This document shows positions 43,101 to 50,129 of a stretch of 64,000 bases of DNA, piece after piece (positions within the stretch are counted from its first letter, which is position 1; each line of letters opens with the position of its first letter). The stretch is from Mesostigma viride (lineage: Eukaryota > Streptophyta > Mesostigmatophyceae > Mesostigmatales > Mesostigmataceae). The stretch covers positions 718,662-782,661 of the forward strand of contig RPFO01000359.1 in the NCBI GenBank assembly GCA_009746045.1, written 5' to 3'. The notes below the pieces were generated by a model, which worked only from the letters and a program-made list of their open reading frames with translations, had not been told where the DNA came from and did not search any database. A program made the translations under genes and the position numbers.

Positions 43101-46100
43101 TGCAGGATGGCGAGGTTAAGTTGCGTGAGGCCCATCTGGAGATTCAAAAAAACGCGTTTGAGTACGAACGCGTGAACAAAGAGTTGAAACGACTGCGACG
43201 GAAGGAACAGTCGTATATCGACAGGCAAGGGTATATCGTGAAGGAGCTAGAACGACAGGAGAACGAGTTAAAACTGAAGGGCGAAAGACTAGAGCAAGAG
43301 AAGGCACATTTGGTGGCATCCCTCGCGAGCGTGACTTCCCAAAAAGACGCGGCGGAACAAAAGCTGAGGGAGTTGTCCGCATCGGTCGATGCCGAGAGAG
43401 ATCTCCACAACAAGCAGAACGCCTCGCTGAATAAGCGAGCAGTCGACGCCGAGAGGGAACGTGATGAGGTGCTAAAGAGGCAGCTGGATGCGGAGTCGAA
43501 GCTCGCACAAAGGCAACAGGATCTGAAGAGCGCAGAATCCGAATCTGCCGAGCGGAAACGCCAACTCGATGAAGCCAACGCTAAACTCTCGTTACAGCAG
43601 CGCGAAATTGAAAAGGCCGAAACTAAGGTGGCAGGTCTCCAGGACGACAAAACAAAAAACGAGAAGGACATCGAAAGTTTGGAGGCTAAAGTAAAGGCGG
43701 CTGCAAACGAGGTGGTGTCTCTGACGGGTGATATACAGAAACGCAAGGACGAAGAGACTCGATTACACGCTCTCATTGCCAAACTCGAGGCGGATGCCAA
43801 AGCAGCCGAGGAGAAGTTCGCTCAGAGTGCGAAGGTGAGGGGGGAACAACACGACAAGATGTACAGGGAGGCCACTGCCGAGCTGGATACGGCCAAAGCA
43901 AAGTTGCGCATTGCCACGAGTGATCTCGCGGAAAGCGAAATGGAGATGAGGGGACTCAAGGCCGATCTGGCAAAGGCGGAGGCTGAGAAAGCTAGACAGG
44001 AAGTGGTTATCAAGAACCTGCGAGATCAGGTCGCGAAACACAAGGAGGTTTCGAGGGGTCTTAGGCAACAGGTGGACGAGGGGAAGTCCAAAGAAGCGAG
44101 GTTGCGCCAGGACGTCTCGGGTCTGGAGTCTGCGTTACGAGCCGCTCAGGCCAAAGAAGCTAGGGCTGACAGTGACCGTGTCGCCGCGGAACAAGAGGCA
44201 TCACAACTAAAACAAAAGGTGCTCGCCCAGGAGAGCGAGTTGCGTGAGATCAAGAAGCAGGCGGCGGGGTTGTCTTCGTCTCTCGATAAGAGCGTGAGAG
44301 AAAAGGACGCGGCACTCCATGATTTGAATGTAGCTCGAGAGGATGCCAAGAATGCTGCATTGAGTGCGAAGACGGCGTTAGACGCCGCTCGTTCCAAAGC
44401 AGAAGCCGCCGAGCGCGAGATGGGTGAGCAGAAACAGAAGTTGCAACGTGCCGAGAGTGAGATCGACAAAGCGAAGGGCGAAGTGTCCAAACGTGACGAG
44501 TCGATTCGGGATCTTCAATCTAAGGTACGGGGTTTGACCGATAGCAAGACGTCCGACGAGCGGGAGATAACGCGGCTGCGGACACTTCTCGAGGAGGAGG
44601 AGAGACAGAAGAAAGCAGAGACGGAAAAACTGAATAAAATGACCACAAAGCAAAGAAGTTTGGAAGCAGAGATAGCATCCAAAGCATCGGAGGTGGTGCG
44701 ACTGAATGGAGAGTTGAACCGATTGCAGACTGAACGCGATGACGCGGACAAGAGGGCGCGGGGTCTTGAATTGAAAAAGGCCGAGTTGGAAAAATCTCTA
44801 TCAGAAAAGACAAGCTTATTGCGTGCTAAGGAGACAGAGGTCAAAGGTCTGAAGCAAAAGGTCGGCGAGTTTGAATCTAAGGACACTATTCGGCAAGCAG
44901 AGCTGGGTCTTGCGCAGGCCGAGGTAACGAAAAAGCAAAAGGAGGTGATAGGCCTTACTAAACAAATTACCTCCTTGCGGGAGGAAGCCGCTAAACAGAA
45001 GAAAGATTATGAAATCGACATAAAACAAAGACAGGCAGCCAGAAACAAGGACGCTAAAACGATAAAGGATCAACAGCAGCAAATAGAAAAGGAAAAGGCA
45101 CAAAACAAGGTTCTGGAGGGGCGGATCAAAGACACTGAGGCTCGTGTCGCCGCGAAGGAAAGAGAATTGGAAGAGGCTGTCAAGGAGGTCGCACACTCTG
45201 CTGGGGTAATTGCTGCTCTGGAACTAGCACGACGAAGTGACCAGGAGAAGAATAAAAGGCTCATAGCTCAGGCAGAGGCGGAAATGGTCCAGCTTGCTGG
45301 AGAATTGGACAAGTTAAACGAGGTTGTAAACGACCTCGAAGATGAGATAGACAAATGGAAGGAAGCGGTAAAGTCACGTGACGACAGCATCGACAGATTA
45401 AACGACCAGCTCGATGCTGCCGAAGTGCAAGAGAAGGCTGACAAAAAGGCGATAAAGGAGGGAAAAGAGAAGGCCGAAAGGTTGGAGGAACTCCTCCGTC
45501 AGTCTGCCGCGTCCATTTCAGCTAAGGAGGCAGAACTAAAAACAAAGGAATCTCAATTGGTCGCAGCCGGTAAGCAAATAGAGGCCGCTGAGAAGGATTT
45601 GCGTGAGGCGAATGCGAAACTCAAAGAGCAGGTGGAAGCTACCGGGAAGGTGGAGCGGGAGCTGCAGGAGGCGCGCGATTCCCTCTCTCGCTCTTCTGCC
45701 GAACATGCGAAACAAGAGAATGTCATAAAGGAGCACGAGCAGAAGTACACGGCTTTACTAGCGACACACGACGCTCTACAGAAGTCGTCTACTGATGCAC
45801 TGGCGGCAAAGGCGCGGGAGTTGGAGGACACGAAAGCGGAGGGGAGAAAGGCGCTTGCTAATCTCGGCGCGGAGTTGGCAGCAAAGGCAAAGGAGTTAGA
45901 GGTCGAAAAAAGAGAAGGGGGAGAACGACTCGCCAAGGTGCAAGGAGAATTCGACCGGCTACAAATGGCGTATGCAGCTAAGGAAAAGGAGTTGAAGGAT
46001 GCAGAGGGGCGTATCGGTACTCTTCAATCCGACGTTCGTGCCAAGGAGCAGGAACTAGCGTCTGCCAATGCTGCGTTTAAGGCTAAGGAGGGCGAACTAT

Positions 46101-47383
46101 CCAAAGCGCTCCGTGAGAAGGGGGAATTGGAGACAACCGTGAAGGATAGGGAGGCTAAACTCAACAGCGTTTCTTCGGCGCGTGATGATCTCATTGAACA
46201 GGCGAAGGAGACTAAGAGACGACACGCCGCCGAAGTTACCGCGCTGGAGTCCAAACACGCAGATAAAATCTCCCAGATGGATGCCGTCATCGCCGCACAA
46301 AAGAAACAGGGGGATGATGACAGGACGGCGCACGCCGCCAAGGTGGCAAAGTTAGAGGCGGAACGCGACCAGATTGTGAGGGAGAAAGACAGAACGATCG
46401 AACAGCTGAAGGGTGAACACAAGAAGCGAAACGACGAGTGGAATAAACGCGAGGCGGATTTGAATGCGGAGATAGACAGGTTGAAGAGGGAACTCGAATC
46501 GGCCCTAGCTAAAATAAAGGTATTGGAGGGGCAGGTGGCAGCAGACAAAGAGGAGTTAGACAAGAGAGCAAAGCTGCTTAAGGCCCGCGGTGAGAAGATA
46601 TCAGAGTTGGAATCTGACATTTCCATATTGGCGGCTGATATTGCGACGAAGGATCTAATGGTGAAGGGATACGAACTCACGTTAAAGGGCAGCCAGCATA
46701 ATCTGGCACAGGCTGAACAAGAGTTGGAAAGAAGTAAGGAAAAGAACGAATCGCTATCCAAGCAAAAATCGAAATTGGAGGAATCTCTGGGTGCAAAAAC
46801 TAAAGAACTCGCAGACACTCAGGCGGAGTTGGCCAAGGTGAATGGAAAGTTGGCGAAGAGCATCAAAGATAGCGAGGCGGCGGCTGCGGATTTCGAGAAA
46901 CGAAAGAAGGAGCTTACGGCTAAGGTGGCGGCATTGGAGAGTGAGATTAATCAACAAAAAGATCTAATTAAAAAAATGGATGCTGACCACAAAGCTGCAT
47001 TACACAAATTGCAGCTCGCTCTTGATGTACAGACCCATGCCAAAGGAGTGGCAGAAAGGTCTTCTCGGCTAAACAAGGAATTGTTTGAGAAGGCTAATGA
47101 GGAGATTAAAAGACAACAAGATAAACTGATGGCACTAGAGAAAGAGAGGAATGATGCGCAGAGACTGACGGCTCTATATAAAAGAGAGGCCCAAAATGCC
47201 GCTTCGAACAAACAGGAGGCGGAAAAGATGGCTAGGTCAAACGCGCAACTAACTAAATGGCTTGAAGAATGTCGCGAGTCGCTCATGGGAAAGGGGTCTG
47301 GAAATGGGGGCCCACCTAGCAAAGAAGCCAGTAAGCTTCTTCCATTCGGCATTTCGCTTCGTAGCGGTAAAAACTTATGGTAG
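40178..47383 (+). CDS. OTU-like cysteine protease fused to giant coiled coil (2401 residues)
   Basis: A 2401-residue protein. Residues 1-360 are charged and mainly helical. About 345-425 is a Pro/Lys/Asp repeat (PKADGAVDPP, QKTAPQNPDPP). Residues about 490-640 fit an OTU deubiquitinase: catalytic-type Cys502 in GSWKNDCFYRSV, a middle block (PQILATSTLLGVPIHVY) and His632 in KGLHYQLIP. Residues about 800-880 are KAEKDKAAKEKADI repeats. From about 960 to 2360 almost everything is heptad-like coiled coil, over 200 nm if fully extended (inferred). A deubiquitinase on a long rod resembles herpesvirus large-tegument design in outline, without sequence similarity. It could be a tegument, scaffold or tape-measure protein. 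Confidence 0.8.
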   Translation: MYTVQYLQSMLIEVEKLVTSVIKTRKEGGAVTREEKFLDDKLPELLRKWKWVKQQLVYARHPYGQGEGGGGDTVINVPRKREGSSDKAGSRDDSGDNESAAGDNDGAGDVGEIQREIDEARRQRVAEALPQAIQFMQDNITSSDPDVRKTAEKVRDSINYWSEDRFKQLEANPNEKLKKLQDQYGVGWRDVFRDRHWDHYGYGHEGPRLNADVHNRLMGLKGGKEDPELLKLTSTLDKLSTDAVLYGGIGPRRNSDADTFPDVPNPDSGGGPGGNQNQNGDDGRSPEERLRDLQQFIGEIGGLQQSIAENDSHDIVGGEAKTQGLVDQANELLTKLTAEIESKSASAKTSIPEPETPRTEPNGKAEPQKTAPQNPDPPKADGAVDPPNPDLPKADGKAAPQKTAPQNPDPPKADGAVDPPKADDPPVAPADYKGAEERIKEAQDLLRTAEDNVKNSTDPVQKLTLEEVVKVIKSDLLAQQDELLILKARDAAMECGSWKNDCFYRSVIVGGDRDYIDPSTNKLRTDYDAFYYLKTGGKKLREDVVDQLKKHHSDKLKIAAGIAGLSENEYIKQHLQTAMADEPQILATSTLLGVPIHVYSDMGPGQRKVYKYGDEKSGKQPIHVYYDAKGLHYQLIPNPPHPVGSAVYLHKNRQGGPGGKMENGGGVMKQSTPLGTSVHRPSTSDLYGNARSSFVDTRPEWEVSKPHTVEEVLRGYYDGIQGGRGVNVPIVSQPITPPTRNKAGNAPLSKPVVSSSSSKGPTTSVREVRPSVREINERLNGIEQAVQNRLDELSKARSAKKYEKDRADKEKAEKDEAAKEKADIAKAEKDKAAKEKADIAKAEKDKADKERNEKSKADKGVAAKEKGNKAMAHEAIKEDRVRLEGAVDDIIARLKGVIGALKDPSAKTAGVEEGTKSEPPASKTEATVPSGETVKPVDATPEKEKAAATTDAVPPRKVRFKTDEEERAKDLLKQVQDGEVKLREAHLEIQKNAFEYERVNKELKRLRRKEQSYIDRQGYIVKELERQENELKLKGERLEQEKAHLVASLASVTSQKDAAEQKLRELSASVDAERDLHNKQNASLNKRAVDAERERDEVLKRQLDAESKLAQRQQDLKSAESESAERKRQLDEANAKLSLQQREIEKAETKVAGLQDDKTKNEKDIESLEAKVKAAANEVVSLTGDIQKRKDEETRLHALIAKLEADAKAAEEKFAQSAKVRGEQHDKMYREATAELDTAKAKLRIATSDLAESEMEMRGLKADLAKAEAEKARQEVVIKNLRDQVAKHKEVSRGLRQQVDEGKSKEARLRQDVSGLESALRAAQAKEARADSDRVAAEQEASQLKQKVLAQESELREIKKQAAGLSSSLDKSVREKDAALHDLNVAREDAKNAALSAKTALDAARSKAEAAEREMGEQKQKLQRAESEIDKAKGEVSKRDESIRDLQSKVRGLTDSKTSDEREITRLRTLLEEEERQKKAETEKLNKMTTKQRSLEAEIASKASEVVRLNGELNRLQTERDDADKRARGLELKKAELEKSLSEKTSLLRAKETEVKGLKQKVGEFESKDTIRQAELGLAQAEVTKKQKEVIGLTKQITSLREEAAKQKKDYEIDIKQRQAARNKDAKTIKDQQQQIEKEKAQNKVLEGRIKDTEARVAAKERELEEAVKEVAHSAGVIAALELARRSDQEKNKRLIAQAEAEMVQLAGELDKLNEVVNDLEDEIDKWKEAVKSRDDSIDRLNDQLDAAEVQEKADKKAIKEGKEKAERLEELLRQSAASISAKEAELKTKESQLVAAGKQIEAAEKDLREANAKLKEQVEATGKVERELQEARDSLSRSSAEHAKQENVIKEHEQKYTALLATHDALQKSSTDALAAKARELEDTKAEGRKALANLGAELAAKAKELEVEKREGGERLAKVQGEFDRLQMAYAAKEKELKDAEGRIGTLQSDVRAKEQELASANAAFKAKEGELSKALREKGELETTVKDREAKLNSVSSARDDLIEQAKETKRRHAAEVTALESKHADKISQMDAVIAAQKKQGDDDRTAHAAKVAKLEAERDQIVREKDRTIEQLKGEHKKRNDEWNKREADLNAEIDRLKRELESALAKIKVLEGQVAADKEELDKRAKLLKARGEKISELESDISILAADIATKDLMVKGYELTLKGSQHNLAQAEQELERSKEKNESLSKQKSKLEESLGAKTKELADTQAELAKVNGKLAKSIKDSEAAAADFEKRKKELTAKVAALESEINQQKDLIKKMDADHKAALHKLQLALDVQTHAKGVAERSSRLNKELFEKANEEIKRQQDKLMALEKERNDAQRLTALYKREAQNAASNKQEAEKMARSNAQLTKWLEECRESLMGKGSGNGGPPSKEASKLLPFGISLRSGKNLW
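41300..41445 (+). repeat. Pro/Lys/Asp coding repeat, period about 102 bp
   Basis: The unit starting CCAAAGGCAGACGGGGCGG occurs near 41307 and again near 41408, with a shortened relative between. It encodes 34-residue units of the type PKADGxVDPPNPD...QKTAPQNPD. Near-identity at the DNA level points to recent duplication. Confidence 0.65.
42610..42735 (+). repeat. 45-bp coding repeat (KAEKDKAAKEKADIA)
   Basis: GCGGATATAGCAAAGGCCG recurs at a spacing of 45 bp, encoding 15-residue Lys/Glu/Ala helices inside the giant coiled-coil gene. Copies are almost identical, so the tract is prone to expansion and contraction. Confidence 0.65.
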
Positions 47384-47408
47384 AAGTCAAATATAAGTAC
47401 GCGCGGGG

Positions 47409-48293
47409 ATGGCGGACGTGCACGATTTCGGCGCGCGTATGATGAGGAAGGCGTCTCGCAGGGAGGAGAGCGACGTCATAAAGGCGATCACCTGCATCTG
47501 CAAGTCGAACGACATCCCGCGCCCATTCCTCAAGTACACTGAGGCAGTGCGGGATACGGTCGCCGAACTTGGGAGGGACGATTACTGGATCTGCGACTTC
47601 ACGCCGGGGATACATTGTTTGTTGGCGTTGGTAAGGATCCGCGGGGGGCGCACCGCGTGCTGTCTAGTGCACTGGGACAAGACCGTGTACATCGTTCGCA
47701 TGCCGCCCTTCAAGACGCGTTTGTTTAAGGGCACGGTGTTGCAGGGTGTGCTGACAAAGGATGGGTTAAAGACCACGTTCGCGACTCACGACTGTCTGGC
47801 GTTCGCTCGCAAGAGTTTGCTCGATCTACCCTTCCAGGAGCGCATGGAGGCGGCACGCGACGTCGTGGGTATGAATTTCCCTAGTCACTCCTCCTACTAT
47901 TACAACATGTTCCTGCGCTGTGTCGCGTTCATGCCGAGTAACGGGGATCAGAGTTGTTTGAAGGGTCCCAACGTATTGTTTATTCCAAACTCTTCCACGG
48001 TGAGCAATCAATACAGTCACGGCAAGGTTCCTATCGCTCTAGTGAACAAGCCCCGCCTTCTCACAGAGTTCGGGAGTCTCTGCACGCCGATGAGCGTTCC
48101 CAAATGCGGCAAATCCCACGCATTCTTCAACACCAGCTCGAAGCTTTCCTTTTTCTGCCCCCGCGAGGGTTGTACGAGATCTTGCTGGCAAGCCTTAACG
48201 CCGACGCCATTGTCTGATTGCTTCTCTCCTCCTGCGCGCCCTGCCCCTGGTGCGGCACGGGGAACAAAACCGAATGCATGGGCTCGGGTATAG
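47409..48293 (+). CDS. Degenerate capping-enzyme/ligase-like nucleotidyltransferase
   Basis: A 294-residue protein whose middle resembles an mRNA guanylyltransferase: YWICDFTPGIHCLLAL stands where capping enzymes have the K-T-D-G-x-R motif I, and KGTVLQGVLTKDG followed by THDCLAF and LPFQERMEAARDVV matches motif III and the stretch after it. The catalytic Lys is Phe and the Asp is Pro, so covalent nucleotide transfer is unlikely. It may be a structural or regulatory relative. The C-terminus has CPREGCTRSC, a possible zinc pair. The last 167 bases overlap the convergent primase gene; the final 50 residues are Pro/Ala low complexity and may be fortuitous. It starts 25 bp after the giant coiled-coil gene. 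Confidence 0.55.
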   Translation: MADVHDFGARMMRKASRREESDVIKAITCICKSNDIPRPFLKYTEAVRDTVAELGRDDYWICDFTPGIHCLLALVRIRGGRTACCLVHWDKTVYIVRMPPFKTRLFKGTVLQGVLTKDGLKTTFATHDCLAFARKSLLDLPFQERMEAARDVVGMNFPSHSSYYYNMFLRCVAFMPSNGDQSCLKGPNVLFIPNSSTVSNQYSHGKVPIALVNKPRLLTEFGSLCTPMSVPKCGKSHAFFNTSSKLSFFCPREGCTRSCWQALTPTPLSDCFSPPARPAPGAARGTKPNAWARV

Positions 48294-49611
48294 GCACGGT
48301 GTCAGACTGGTATCCCACGCACCCGTCGTCAAAGCACCTCTGATAGACGCCGTGGTAGGAGAGCGAGAACCAGACGTTGTTGCTTGCGTGCTCTCTCCCC
48401 ACGTTGAGACAGTGTCTGAACTTCGTACGGGCGGTGTACACCGCGTTCACGCCCTGACCCCTCTGATACACTTTCGTGACTGCCGTCGGCGCCAAGACGC
48501 GTACTGCCTTCTCCACTGCCTTGTATATCGGGGATGAGGTCGCCACCCCCTCGTCAGTGTGCAGGCCGAACCTGACCGCGTCGTCCTCCGCCTTCTGCGT
48601 CTTCAGCTTCTTCTGTTTGTTCTTTTTCTTCCCCCTCTTCTCCTCCGCGGTGACGCACTCGTCTGGGTCGTACCAGGAGGGAGGGGAGACTCTCACAGGG
48701 ACCACATCGCTGTCTCCCTCGTACATGCGCACAGACGTCATCTGCAGGAACTGGAGGGGGGTCTTTTTTACCTCATCAGGGTCATACGTGCGGGAGACGA
48801 CCCCCTTCTCCTGCATCTCCCCCCAGGGGTGGTATGCCCTGTCCTCGTGTATCCTACCGTGGCGACAGGCGCGGTTAGGACACGCCCTGTTCCTCTTGGC
48901 CACGCAGAATTCGCACTTGCACCACTCGGAGACGGTGCCGAGACGCTGGCACGCTCCGTGTTCCTTTTCTAGGAACCTGACGGCACGGCAACAGTCCGGA
49001 CACCTCTCACACTTCCAACTCCACAGGATGCGTATCCCGTTGTCCACTAGCACGGAGGGGTCTACCACTGCGCTCCAGGGGTTCGATTCCGCCCTCGCCC
49101 CAAACTGTTCCTGCAACTTCTCCACCAGTATGGACCGCAGCAGCAGCGCGGATTCGGTGTTGACCGGCACGCCTGGGAAGTGGATGTGAAATCCGGTCTT
49201 GACGCCTCCTGACTTGGTCTTCTTCTCAGGAGCGCGGCAGATGACCATAAAGAGATTCGTTTCTGGTGGCAGGCACTCCGCTAGGGTGTTTTGTATCAGG
49301 GGTAGCCACTGTCCTATCACGGTCTCACCCATGTCACTCTCGTCCACGCAATCCAGGTCCAGAAATAGGGGGAAAACACCCTCCGCCGGCTTCTGCTCGA
49401 CAAGAAAGTTCCTTGTGTTTTTTACACCGTCGGCGCACACCCTCTTGTAAAAATCGCAAAGGTCTTCTCTGTCCACAAACGCTTTCCCCCCTCTGAATCC
49501 GTCCAACAGAAGGTGGGTGTATTCTTCATCCTTGTCCACAAACAACTCCATGTCTACAAGCCATTTCGTGGCTTCAGAATATCCAGGAGGCTGCCACTTC
49601 TCCTTTTCCAT
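48127..49611 (-). CDS. UL52-like archaeo-eukaryotic DNA primase
   Basis: A 494-residue primase, making RNA primers for viral DNA replication. The AEP catalytic signature is visible: FLDLDC (Asp85, Asp87) and GFHIHFP (His142, His144). A Cys-rich insert follows (CERCPDCC, CKCEFC, CPNRACRHG), then a basic linker (GKKKNKQKKLK). The C-terminal zinc ribbon (CLNVGREHASNN ... CFDDGC) is typical of the herpesvirus UL52/viral Prim-Pol zinc-ribbon family. Length suits a stand-alone primase. The D5 helicase gene at 59408-61675 is separate, so primase and helicase are split here rather than fused as in poxviruses. The last 167 bases overlap the convergent gene. Confidence 0.85.
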   Translation of the reverse strand: MEKEKWQPPGYSEATKWLVDMELFVDKDEEYTHLLLDGFRGGKAFVDREDLCDFYKRVCADGVKNTRNFLVEQKPAEGVFPLFLDLDCVDESDMGETVIGQWLPLIQNTLAECLPPETNLFMVICRAPEKKTKSGGVKTGFHIHFPGVPVNTESALLLRSILVEKLQEQFGARAESNPWSAVVDPSVLVDNGIRILWSWKCERCPDCCRAVRFLEKEHGACQRLGTVSEWCKCEFCVAKRNRACPNRACRHGRIHEDRAYHPWGEMQEKGVVSRTYDPDEVKKTPLQFLQMTSVRMYEGDSDVVPVRVSPPSWYDPDECVTAEEKRGKKKNKQKKLKTQKAEDDAVRFGLHTDEGVATSSPIYKAVEKAVRVLAPTAVTKVYQRGQGVNAVYTARTKFRHCLNVGREHASNNVWFSLSYHGVYQRCFDDGCVGYQSDTVPIPEPMHSVLFPVPHQGQGAQEERSNQTMASALRLASKISYNPRGGRKRKASSWC

Positions 49612-50129
49612 GGGGGGCAGAGTCCACAGTATGTCCCTAAAAAAAGGGTGCGAACAGGACGAAATTTCGAGCTACGATGGACGATCCACACGAATAGTCG
49701 ATGCGACGGACGCTACCTCCCGAAAATTTAAAAATCCCGGGCCTTTCCTCGCGTATTTGGCCATGGGGCGGTGGACGCCTTCCGAAATCGAACAAAATAT
49801 CGGCGGTCCTCGAGACAATATCTAAGGTCGACGTCGGCGCCCGAATTACAGGCCGTCCGGCCGATGACGTGGCGTACCGGCGGGATATTTTTGATTCCGT
49901 ACACCTGATTTCAGCAAAATCCGATCCTGAACGAGCCGGTCCGCCCGAAATGTCGTACACCCTCATTAAGTTAACCTTTTCTGACGGGACTGTACGGACG
50001 CTTGAATAAATATTCTGCGGCGGCAAATATTTCTGCCGAATGTAAATTTAAAAGTTTATAAACCTTTTAATCAACATTTCAACGTTTCGAAACGCGTCCA
50101 AAATTAAGTATGTGCATATTATACACGGG
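49612..50129. other. Gene-poor AT-rich gap with short palindromes
   Basis: About 500 bases between divergent genes. It is rich in short inverted motifs (CGAAATTTCG near 49667, AAATATT near 50012, CCGGCCG-like steps) and contains GTACGGACG near 49993, similar to GTCCGTAC words in the gap at 61676-62248. One plus-strand frame (49701-50009, 102 codons; ends SYTLIKLTFSDGTVRTLE) is open and could be a small gene, but I give it low weight because an equally long frame exists on the other strand. A regulatory or origin-like role is possible, not shown. Confidence 0.45.
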
